A stretch of 64,000 nucleotides of DNA. Origin: Branchiostoma floridae. Taxonomy: Eukaryota; Chordata; Leptocardii; Amphioxiformes; Branchiostomatidae. Made by a program: the position numbers and the translations under genes. The notes beneath the pieces were generated by a model that had not been told where the DNA came from, searched no databases, and saw only the letters and a list, made by a program, of their open reading frames with translations. Positions within the stretch are counted from its first letter, which is position 1; each line of letters opens with the position of its first letter. The stretch is from contig NC_049984.1 of assembly GCF_000003815.2 (NCBI RefSeq), positions 1,671,186 through 1,735,185 on the forward strand. The letters are read 5' to 3'. This document shows positions 42,130-53,111 of this stretch, piece by piece.

Positions 42130-45100
42130 AGCCACTTAATACTGCAGATTTTCGGGCATCAACAATGCGGTGAGGATTGGTGAGGGGAAATTATGTGAGC
42201 CCCCGTAAGGCTAACGTCACATTTCCACAAAGGGGCTGGCCGGATAGACTGCAAGTCTTCGGACGGGGCTGGGTAGTTTTTTTTTTTTGGGGGGGGGGGG
42301 TTGGTTCCCGATTTTCAACGTTGGCTAGGTTCTCTTGTGCCGGGAAAGGGAGTTTGCCGAGGAAGGGAGTTTGCTGTGGAAGGGAGTTTGCCGTGATAGC
42401 GAGTTTCCCCCCGTCCCGAACGGCAAACACCATCTCTCGTCAAACTCCCTTTCCCAGCACATGAGAACCTAGCCATCGTTGAAAATCGCAAACCAACGCC
42501 ATAATAAAAGACAACAAGAACACAAAACGTACCAAAGATAGTTCAACAGCATGCCTTTGCATATTTCTTGGCTTTAATTTTTCGTTTCCGCAAATAGCCC
42601 GGCCGGGCCCTGGGTATGAAATGTGACGTAGGCCTAATTAGTAAGATGACATTCAAGATATGGCAGAACAAGCTGTCTGCAAGGATCTACGTGAATGTTT
42701 TCAGCCACAGGACAGCTGGATTTTGTACAATACATACACAAATGTTCCAAGACTAGCCTCCATTTGCGTCCGTAAACACTTCGTACGAGAAATGTAAGGA
42801 CGTGCCAGTCGGCAACCGGTGTAAAAAAAAGGACCAGTGCATGGTGGTCAATTTCGTATCATCGTCAATTTCTGCAGATACATGTATGTACGTCTGTCTT
42901 CGACTTAGTCAGATCACAATGCACGCAAGATTCTGGACACTCCGTGAACACTAATAATAATCTTTATTGCATGTTCATGCCCGCAGGCTAAATGCACAAA
43001 GGACCACATGTGGTCTAATTGATGAAAAGGAAGAACTAAACTCCTCAACAATATACATTGCTTGATGGTTGAGTAACAACTGTGCCTCTGTCGTGTTGGA
43101 ATGTTAAGCCGCTAGCAGGCCAAAGTGTTGTGCCGGTGAGAAAAGCACTTCACACATATTTCCTCACTCACTCAAAATGCAAGTTGAAGACTCTTATATA
43201 AACCCACCAAACGTGTCATCTCAAGTACATCTATACATAAACTCAAAGTCAAAAGGGATACGGTCAAAGCTCTGACGTGGTAGCGCACTACAAAAAACAG
43301 GACGAAAGGGTTTCGAGGGTTCAAAGCTGAGTTTACTTTCTCTTGATTATGAAACGTGACTGAAAAACGATGCTCATGGTATTGATTTTTTATCGCAAAC
43401 AGATGGATCGGATTTTTGTACGCTCTCCCTTGTCGTTTGCCTCCTGCTAGAAAGCGACTATCATGCGATTTTTACATATTAGCCGACCTTGGTATGATGG
43501 GAGTAAATTTTCAGGCGAAAAAAATCTTTACTTTGAAGCGATTTTGAAACTCAGCGACCTTCTGATGGTCACCAAATACGGCGGTAGGTCATCGACAGTG
43601 TGAAAGGAAAATGACTGCTAGCTAGGGGTGGGTACGGGTACAGAAAATTCAGGTTCGGTTCAGGTCCAGAGGATCAGTTTCAGTTCCGGACCTGAACCTA
43701 AACCTTATTGTCTGTAAAAAGTTGTGAATTGGTGATAGTCAAAAAATGGTCCATTTCTCTACAAAGGAATCTACTTCGTGGAGTATCCGACTTCTGGTGT
43801 TTGTAATCATCTCTTCATGTACACAAGTCTACAACTGCCTCTGTACGTTTGACTGTAGAAACTTGGTAGACATGACTGCAATCTCTAATCTACTTCACTC
43901 TTGTTATTATTTTAGGCCAGTGCTAGCTATATATAGCAAATAAGCCACAGTCGGCAGTGGCTGGTATTCTTACTGTCAATCGATATCGGTAATTAAGCCC
44001 CGTCACAAATTAATTGGTCTATCGCAAAATTCCTGTTTAAGTTATTATTTTAGTTTAAGTTAATAATATTAGAGTAAAATATTGTTCATAACTGTCCATT
44101 GTCACTTGCATATCTACTATAATGTTTATACCATGTACTTGCAATTAGCCCAAATAAACATCTTTGTACATTATTTTCAGCGTGCCCGTCCACTGAACAC
44201 ATGCACAGAAATTGAATTTGATCCAAATATTGGACATTTACCAGGTTAGTCGATTCTCACTTCGTCCATGTCTAAGAGATGCTACCATCTCATGGGGGAT
44301 ATATAACCATTAGTGTTGGATAGACGTCGCCCGAGGGCCGTCCGATTTGTGACTGGGCAGATTTTCAGCGAAAAATACTATCGACGCTCGGGCGATTTTG
44401 ATTCGTTGAGCTCCAGCCGATCTTCAAATTCGGCCGGCGTTCGGTTGAATTGTGACGCAGGCTTAAAGAATCTTGTCCACACGAGAGTTTTTACCAGAAC
44501 TACTCAATGAACAAACTCGCTATGGCAAATGGCTCACAACGTCCGCCGGCCAGTTCCTACCCCAGACAGCGGAGTTACACAGATCAGGTACCAATCGGCG
44601 CGAAATCGTAAGACAGCGACTGCCGATGAGGAAGGAACAGACGGGGATCTCATGACACAAGTGGTATATCTACAGTATGTGCTTATGCTGCAGTTATCTA
44701 AACCTCCTTGCAGCTCCAAACACAAGTCATCACGAAAAGACGAGGGGATCGCCACGCTACGTGACATCTCAAACCGCGGTCAGACGATTTACTGTCGTAG
44801 GATTTGTCTTTGCTTTGGGACAGACGAGGGCAGTGTGGCACTGCACTCAAGATATATTCAACAGTGCCACAAGGTAGTATCTTACCTCTTCGACCGAAGT
44901 CAGGTACCCATTTTTACACCTGGGTGAATTGAGAAATGTCGTGTAAAGTGCCTTTGTCAGGGGCACAGCGTCAGGGGCACAGCAGGTATCGAACTCGGCA
45001 CCTCTAGATTCCGAGCCGAACACTCTACCAGTTACGCCACAAGCCAGACACGACGTCACGACGTAAGATTTTTAGCGCGGGCCCGAAAGAACCAATTTCC

Positions 45101-46170
45101 CGACCATCGACAACGTTTCCAAAATCATAACCAGTTGCTTGAGTAATTGCTATTTGGCGGATCTTGCTACCTTGATGTGTAACCTTCATCGAAGTAGAAT
45201 TATCTCACCTTCGTTAGTCGATATGGTCACAGTCTCGGTTCTCGGGATGTAGAACTAGTCAGCTGTTTTGAAGTCTGGGTGTTTGCCTGGCTAGAAATGC
45301 CTTCAGTTTAAAAGTTACCCGGTCTTATACTGGGCGTGTCGGTTCCAGGTGCGTCGTTAAGCCCCCTTTACAAATGAAGAATTCAGCTCGTCTGGGCGTG
45401 ACTGCGCACTCCCAAATCCGTTGGATTCCGTAGGATTTTGTACGAAGGCGGTACTTACCACTTACGGATCCCTAAAAATTGTCCACGTTTTTGCACGTAG
45501 AGAGCACGCAGTTGCACGTACGGCGGGCTGTGCCCGTATCCCCCTGTCACATTATCTACAATCTTCGGGCGTATCGATGGAAGATCGGCCGTATTTATGA
45601 TCGACAGAGGGTTGCGCGTTTTTTTCACCTGAAAACCGCCCCTGTCACCTATAAGCCATACTTTGTATCTTGTACAGCTGTTGTGCAATAAAGTTATTAT
45701 TATAAGTGAGGCTCGGGCTATTACCGCAGAATCGTCGTCCGATCGATTATCGCCAAATGTGACAGGGGTATAAGCTTAACTTGCAAACACTTCAGATGCT
45801 CGTGGTCGCGGCACTCATGAACGAAAGGAAAAACACAAAAACGTCGGGTATCAAATAAACAGACTTTTGTTTGTCACAGGAAGACCAAGTCCATTGCGCG
45901 AGTTGGTTAATCAATCTTTATAGTTTTGTTGCACCGTAAAATTACATACATCATAACATACGAAGTGCAGGCTATACCTAGGTCCAAACCGGGGCTCGAT
46001 GCGACCAGTCAGCTTTCGGGAACGACAAATATGATATAAAAGACACCAAAATACACAAAATGGAAAAAAAGCTTATTAGGCATTATTCATGATTACTTTT
46101 AGGTATACATTACTTATCTATTTTTTTTTGTTTCCTGCAACAGCCTGGCCGAGCCCCGGTGTGGAAATGT
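42130..46170. other. 5'-flank of U3: duplicated repeats, no gene
   Basis: Contents repeat 27600-31640: CCCGGCCGGGC MITE (42490-42640), CCGGACCTGAACC repeat (43627-43920), upstream block (44340-44870), SINE-like copy (44878-45047, minus), TATCCCCCTGTCACATT MITE (45537-45771) and a diverged CCCGGCCGGGC MITE (45975-46175). The frames at 44529-44927 and elsewhere are the same as those in the first copy and are not supported as genes. Confidence 0.7.
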
Positions 46171-46239
46171 GACGTTAGCCTAGAGAGGTCTGTGATGTTT
46201 TGACTAAATTCTATGTACGAATTCGTCCGAATTGTGTTA

Positions 46240-47054
46240 TACCCCCCTCACATTATATACGATCTTCGGACGTACTTCGCGATCGCAGGAAGGTCGGCTG
46301 ATTTTAAGATCTTAAGATGGTCTTGCGTATTTTTCGCCCAGAAACTGTGCCCCTCACATATAAGCGAGGCTCGGGCGATCGACGGTGAATAAATCTATGA
46401 TAATGAACCTCCCATGACCTCTTGCACGCGGACAATGTAACACAAAACGTTCCTCAAAAAAGGCAAGAGATCAATAAATGTTGCTTATTTTTTGTCGGAA
46501 TCTTTTTAACCAATGAATGGAATGCGCGGGCATAATAGAAATGACACAAGAAAGGAAAGTGTGTCGCAATGCCAGCCTACATACTACCACAGGGTCCACA
46601 ATGTTAGAATTACCCTCACATTCCCAGAAATTCAATATTTGTAAACAAACGGAAGTCGGGCGAACGTCGCCCGAACGTTGCCCGACTGACGGGCGTTCGC
46701 CATCCGATTTGAGCTCGATGATTAATAACTATGTCTGTGCTCGCCTATCGGTCTTCAATCGTTGGATTGACGCAAGACTGTTGACCGATACCCTTGCGAG
46801 GTACGCACGATTTGCACGCACGATCTGCGACTCGATAACGAGCTCTGCGATCTCAGAGATCTTCTGCGACTTGTCGCTAATGTTAAGAACATGTTTCGCT
46901 GCGCCGCGACCATCGTACGACCCTTGAAAATCGCCGGCGATCCCTAAAAATCGCAAGATGATTGTGAGAACACCGGACGTCTTACTCACGAAAATGTCAT
47001 TTAGAGCTCGTAGACTAGTCTTCCGATCGATTTTCGCCTAATGTGAGGGGGGTA
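46240..47054. mobile_element. Harbinger-like element, duplicated copy
   Basis: Same 16-bp ends (TACCCCCCTCACATTA / TAATGTGAGGGGGGTA) and TTA flanks as 31702-32516. It was present before the duplication. Confidence 0.7.
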
Positions 47055-47992
47055 TTAGCGATTCGTCGTGAGATCTCGGCCGTCTTCACAGGAACCAGCC
47101 TCGCGCCACTAGTCAAGTCTAAGTGCACCAGGTCCTGTCTTCTCATGCTGCAGCCGGTGGGGCATGAAGATACTAGACACTCCCATAATCCACTGGTTCA
47201 AAATGCCTTGGTCAAGGCATGTTGGAATGTTGAGTCCACCCCTCATTACAACTTTTGCAGCCCCATCAACAATATGATATGACTAAATGAACGGCCGCGT
47301 CGCTGGTCACAGGAAATCCTTTAGGCACATCGTGTTGAATGTCGATCCAACAGACAATGAACAACGAACAATGAAAAGCTTAACAAACATGTTCCCAACA
47401 AAACAAAACCAGGTACATGTAGTTGTACATAGTGCCCGAAGGTAGGTTTTTTTCTAATTTCCGCACAGGATAGACCAGACGATGCTCTGAATGCGCATAT
47501 GCGACCTCGGGTAATCTCTAGATAGATGGCAAGTGCGTTAAGCTTAAAGATGACACAATAACCAACAAATGAACAAACTCGTTTCACCACTGCGTTGTGG
47601 TAAAAACGAACAATGCAACATTCTAACAAACAGCTTCATAACAAACCATGAGGGTGTGTGTGGATCAGACATATCAGTCCGGTCTTATGCAGATTTCTAC
47701 CTTGCGTACAAATCAGGTGTGTTTAGCCTAAAAGCGGTTTGACAAGATGCCAGTGAGGTGACCGTGTTTGTTGTCAAAGCATTGCTATAAATCTTGGACA
47801 AACTTTGAGTCGTGCCACGCCGGTAATTCTTTAGCGCGGTTATCCAGATAAACAGTTCCCAGATATGCCAACTACAGGATGGAAGGATTACTTGCTTTTC
47901 TGTTGTTAATTTTTTTTACTGCGGAAGGACCAGATGTCGCCACAGACCTGTTTTTCTTCCTTCCTTACTATCAAACTGCGCACCTTTTGTGG

Positions 47993-48163
47993 GGTAGTGT
48001 GGCGCAATCGGCAGGCTATTCTCAACCCACAGGTTCTGGGTTCGAATCCGTCAATGTGCCACCGAACTTTTCCCCTGGGAAAGGTACTTTCCTCACTTGA
48101 TGAAAATGAGTACCTAGCTTCGGATAGGACGTTCAATGGAGGTCCCGTGTTTGAGGAGAGCCA
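47993..48163 (+). repeat. tRNA-derived SINE-like element, duplicated copy
   Basis: Same as 33455-33625. Confidence 0.7.
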
Positions 48164-50483
48164 CACCTCAATTTTTGCATATATTATGTAAAACAGTTCC
48201 TCATTTGCATGTTCGGCATCTGCTTATGTTCCACCTATCATAAATTACATGTGTTACATTTCTTTAAATCTACTTATGGACATATTTATCATTAGAAACA
48301 ACTTTGCCTATGCTTTGCCTTTGTATTTGCCTATGGTATCCTGACGTCTCTACTGTACTGTCTAAACAATCCAGGTTCTCTTCTCTTTTTCAGTCCCCTG
48401 GTAACTTCACAATGACACTACAGACTTCTTCGTATTTCCTTGTCTGTTAAAACCTCTCCTTAATTAGAGATAAACCCAAAGGCTGTATCCTTTACCCGCA
48501 GCAACAGTGCTCTAAATATCTCTTGCACACTTGAAAATGCATTTTGGTTGGCGCAACGTAATTTTAAATCCACCTACACGCTTAAGTATTTATTTCTTGA
48601 TAGGATAAAACGTAAGTTACATGTAACTACAGGGGTGCCTAATAGGGGTGGGTAACGGTGCAGAAAATTCTGAGGTCCAGGTCCGGTTAGGACCAGAGGA
48701 TCAGGTCCAGGTCCGGACCAGAACCTGGACCTGATTCAGTATGTGAAAACTTGTGATACTCAAAGCAATGGTCCATTTCGCTACAAGGAAATCTGTTTTG
48801 TGGAGTATTTGACTACCACTGTCGTTTTAAAATCCTACAAGGCTAACTGCCTCTGTGCGATTGACTGCAAACATTGGTAGAAATTACTACAGACTATACT
48901 ATACTATGTACTTCACTCTTGTTATTTCATTCGTCGTACAGGTAAGCCTCAAAATGTGTGAATTCCTGATAATATAATCTGTTTATTTTCCAATTGGTCC
49001 AACATCCTGTCCACCGATTTTTTTCAGGTCCGGTTTTTCCGGCCCGGTCCAATACGAAAAACCTATTTTGTGCATTGAAATATGTTTGTATCTCTCTGCT
49101 AATGGATGAAAATAAAGCCTCTAAAGCCTCTAAAAACCTATTTTGTACCGGTACACCGTCCCGGTACCCACCCTTAAGTTACAGTACATGATTTCAAAAT
49201 TTGTAGAGCAATCAAAAAGAATAGAATCTAAGTCATAGAATTCTATGTGACCACAGGTTTTGCCCATTCTATGATATTGTAGCCCATTTCGTCCAATTTT
49301 GAGTTTGGATAAGTCCACTTTTGCCATGGTGGTGACTTGGAATAGTCCAATTTTGCATGGGAAATACATTTGGAGGTTTAGATATCCACAATGATCTCTC
49401 CTGAAGTCAAATATTCTGCCAAGAATGGCAAAGTACAATTTCTAAGGCAATAAGCGTGTTTGGTAGTACAGCGTTATACTAGTTTAGTACATTGTCAACT
49501 TAAAAACTTCAGGAGGCATGTACATGGGGGGTTAGCAATCAAAGATTTACAAAATTTTTGCATTTTCATATTCAGATGGACCGTCTCCATATTTTTAGGG
49601 GCGTATTTCATCAAAAACTGCATTTTTGCAAAATAGTGCCCCCCCCCCCTCCCCCCTACCTAAATGTTAAGACCATATTATGTCCTGGACAAGAAATACA
49701 TTGAAAAAACTTGTCATGCTCAAAACTTTGGAGTGGAGAGAAATCGAACGGCATTGAAAGTGTATTCTAATTGCAGTATGGCCGCATTCTACGGCATTCC
49801 AATATTATCCGAATCATTCTGATCCCATTCAATGGAGAATCGAAACGGACAGCCACTTCAAATTCTGCCAGAATGTGGACAAAAGAATATCTGGAATGCA
49901 GTGAGAACGTCTAGAATACACTACAAATGCCCAGGAATAGACAAAGAATAGTTCTTCTGACGGCATTTCCGCTCATTCCTCCTCGTGTGAAGCGGATACA
50001 AGGTTCATTTGGAATTCACACCCGAATGTGGCACGAATTTTGCAAATACTTCATTCCGGCTGGTTCTGCTTGATTCCTGCTAATTCGATTTCAGTGTGAA
50101 GGCCCTATCAACAATGCCTGTCGTATGACTATCGACAGACGAACGTGACCAGGGCGTTACCAAAAACGTCCAGAACTGCCACATTACTGCACGAGGAGAT
50201 TTATCGGCTGTCGGGAAAACAAACCACAATTATAGAAAACAAAACGAACAAAAACACAATTGAAGGACATTTCATACCGTATTTCGTACAGTAGATCGAG
50301 AAGAACTCTTCGTACTGCGTGATTCTCAGCAACTCCTTTCTCGTCTCTGCTTGAAGACTCCTTTATATTGCATGTTTCCCGTCGTCATGGCCCCTTGAGT
50401 CAAGTGATTTTCCGGAATAACGGTCCCAGAGTACCAACCCTCGTGACATTAGGATTTTTCCTTTCGGCATTTGGATTGTTTAG

Positions 50484-51376
50484 TAAGTAAAAGTCACATG
50501 CAATTGCACCCAAAGAAATGTAAAGTAATGCATTTTTTCTTCAGACGAACTCCTCCCCCTCTCCCTTCACTCCAACTAGCCGGCCACACCCTCCAGGAAG
50601 TAACTGTAGCAAGATTATTGGGAGTGTGGTTGCAAAGTAACTTGAAGTGGGACAGTCATGTAACCCACATGGTTAAACAAAGCGGCAAACGCCTATTCAT
50701 CCTAAGACGGTTGAAGATGTTCAGAGTTCCCGAACTTGACCTAGTCACCATCTACACTTGCTACGTGCGCCCCATCTGTGAGTATGCTGTCCCAGTTTGG
50801 AATCCTGGACTTACTAAAAACCAATCATCCCGTCTAGAGACCATTCAACGCCGCGCTTGCCGCATCATTCTGGGTAAGAAGTACACTCACTACTCAGAAG
50901 CCCTCACTCAACTCGGACTACCCACCCTTGAATCCAGGAGGGAACAACTATGCAAGAAGTTCGGACTGAAACTCCTGAAATCGGCTTTCAGAGACTGGCT
51001 TCCCCAATCCCGGGGTGAAGCGAGTGGACGGCTAACGCGGACTAGCCACAAACTGAACACTATTTACTCACGAACTGAGCGCTACCGCAACAGTCCGATA
51101 CCCTACATTACCACTGTATTGAATAAGGAATTGTGACCGTTAACACGAATATCTTGTTGTTGATTTTAATGTTGATATAGTATATTATATGATAGATTTT
51201 AAAGATTCCTTGCTAATTTTAATGATTTTTAACCGCAATAATTGTTATGTAAACTTACTACGATGGAGTGCCCTTGAAATGTTATACTTTTAAAATGGTT
51301 GTAAAGTCCGGAATCAATTCAGCCGCGGCTGCCATTTCTTGACTTGTATTATGCAATAAACCAGTATTATTATTAG
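50484..51376 (+). mobile_element. 5'-truncated non-LTR retrotransposon, recent insertion
   Basis: 893 bp, absent from the first duplicate copy (empty site TTAG at 38581-38584) and flanked here by TTAG on both sides (50480-50483, 51373-51376). From about 50484 to 51136 it encodes the C-terminal part of a CR1/L2-type reverse transcriptase: LHPKKCKVMHFF, ARLLGVWLQSNLKWDSHVTH, YVRPICEYAVPVWNPGL, LETIQRRACRIILG and a final tail, then a stop. The apparent start codon at 50471 belongs to the flank. After a 230-bp 3'UTR it ends ATGCAATAAACCAGTATTAT and an ATT-unit tail. The frame is intact over 210 codons, so the insertion is young. Confidence 0.92.
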
Positions 51377-52064
51377 ACTGCAGAAGAAGCCTACCTTTGT
51401 TCTTGACTCAAGCCTCACACACATGACTGGCAGGTATAAAAATCAGACCTTTAAATCAAAGAACAATTTAGTCCAACATTGGGAGCAATATAATCAAAGA
51501 GAGGATAGTTTCAAAACTGGTGAATGACCGATTATTATCCTTTTTTCTCAGAAAAATCAAAATCATCAGCTTATCATCCATTATGTTGATAGAATGCAAC
51601 GTTGTTGTAATATGATTTAGATATGAATTAAGGGTTAATGACCCGTCCCGTCCTTTGCTATAACCACCGAATAAAACCACCGAGTGAGCGAAGAGAACCA
51701 CGTATGTGCAAACAGCTTACCCTTGAAAATACCACAGTGACTTTGAGTCACGATTCAGAACTTTCTCAATTAGTGACTGTCTCCCACGAGTTTGTCTCGA
51801 GTGAATTTGGCGTCAACACAGGTGCTGCCAAGTTGTTTTGTCTCACATGTTAAAAGACAGGTATGTGGTTGTTGCTAACAATCCTTAAAACCTCTATTGC
51901 TCCGCTAGACATACTAGTAGGTTCAAGGTTCTTCTTGAGTGTTGAAGTCTAGCTGGTGCTTTTACTCTGGTGCTGGCACATAACACTGTGGTACGGTTCT
52001 CTCTCTATCTATCTATCTCTCCCTCTTTATCTCTCTCTCATTTATTCCCAGATTACTAATGACA

Positions 52065-52538
52065 AACAAGGTTTCTCATCATGTATGTTTTATTGCCATA
52101 AAACTTGGTTACATAGAGCGGCAAGAGCTGATCTCTGGGTTCCTTCGGTTATAGCAAACGGTGGGGTATTAAAAACTTTTCCGTTGGTATAATTTAAAGA
52201 AGTTGTAATGACTAAATAAAAAGGAAACACTTGCAATTTAATCAGGTTAAAGTTTTACCATCTAAAGACGTGAAATTTTAGATATAGTTGATGTAGGAAC
52301 CCTGTTATCTATGGTACAGGCTGTGAGCGGGGTATCAGAGAACAATCCTTGAAAAGATACGAGGATGTTGGTTTTCATCTTTCACCACAGGGAAGACACC
52401 CTGAATGTTGATCTCTGATATCCCCTTCACGAGCCTCGTCATGGTTAAATGAGGCAAAAGCAGCTAAACTCTATGCAGCTGATCTGCAGTCCCGGCTGGA
52501 AGTCCTGGATGCGGCGGGACCTTCGTCATTCCGGGGTC
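52065..52538 (-). other. 3'UTR exon of U4 with polyadenylation signal
   Basis: Acceptor GTTTTCCAACAG then GACCCCGG (boundary 52539/52538). AATAAA on the minus strand is at 52094-52089. Confidence 0.7.
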
Positions 52539-52704
52539 CTGTTGGAAAACGGGACAAGCATCTTGTCAAAGGTGAGCAAAATGAAGACCATAAGAAGATG
52601 CTTCCCATTGGTTTGTTTTATTTTGTTTTGTTTACTGGAACAGTTGATCGACTGATTGATCAATACCAGAAGGTCGTAACTTGGCTGCCATGCCCTGTAC
52701 TGCC

Positions 52705-52865
52705 AGGGTCACATTTCCAAACCAAGGCCCGGCCGAGCTGTTTGTGGGAACGAAAAGTACGATATAAGACAACAAAACACACAAAATGTAAGAAAGATTA
52801 GTCTTTAGATACATGTTAGTTCCCGCAAACTGCCCGGCCGGACCCCGGGTGGAAAAGGTGACCCT
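52705..52865. repeat. CCCGGCCGGGC-family MITE in the 3'UTR intron of U4
   Basis: Same insertion as in U2 (25380-25540): ACATTTCCAAACCAAGGCCC left, GCCCGGCCGGACCCCGGG right. Confidence 0.7.
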
Positions 52866-53111
52866 GACATAACCCTCGTGATGAAGGTGATGGGTCTATA
52901 ACTTTCCTCAGCCTGCTGAAAATGTCTGCTGTAGACTTAAGTCACCTTAGCAGGTTCTACGACTCTGTATTTTCCTCGGTTAGTTGTTGCCACCATCTAG
53001 TCTACAGAGCCTGGCTTTAGATCTGATCTGCCATCAGAAATAAAGGCTGACTCCTAGAGCCTGCTGATCAGGTATGTAGATGTTCTGAATACAAGTTTCT
53101 CACCTCCGCTC

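Larger units (their letters stand above)
40378..52470. repeat. Second copy of a large segmental duplication (first copy about 25825-40020)
   Basis: Sequence order and wording match base for base over long stretches, at offsets of 14526-14538, then 11899 and 12792 as indels accumulate. Small differences include a 12-bp addition (TCGTGGTCGCGG-type) near 45798 and TA-tract length. Large ones are the 2632-bp element missing here, an 893-bp retroelement end added at 50484-51376, and about 340 bp missing at 51998. Each copy runs from exon 3 of one gene to the 3'UTR of the next. Confidence 0.9.
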
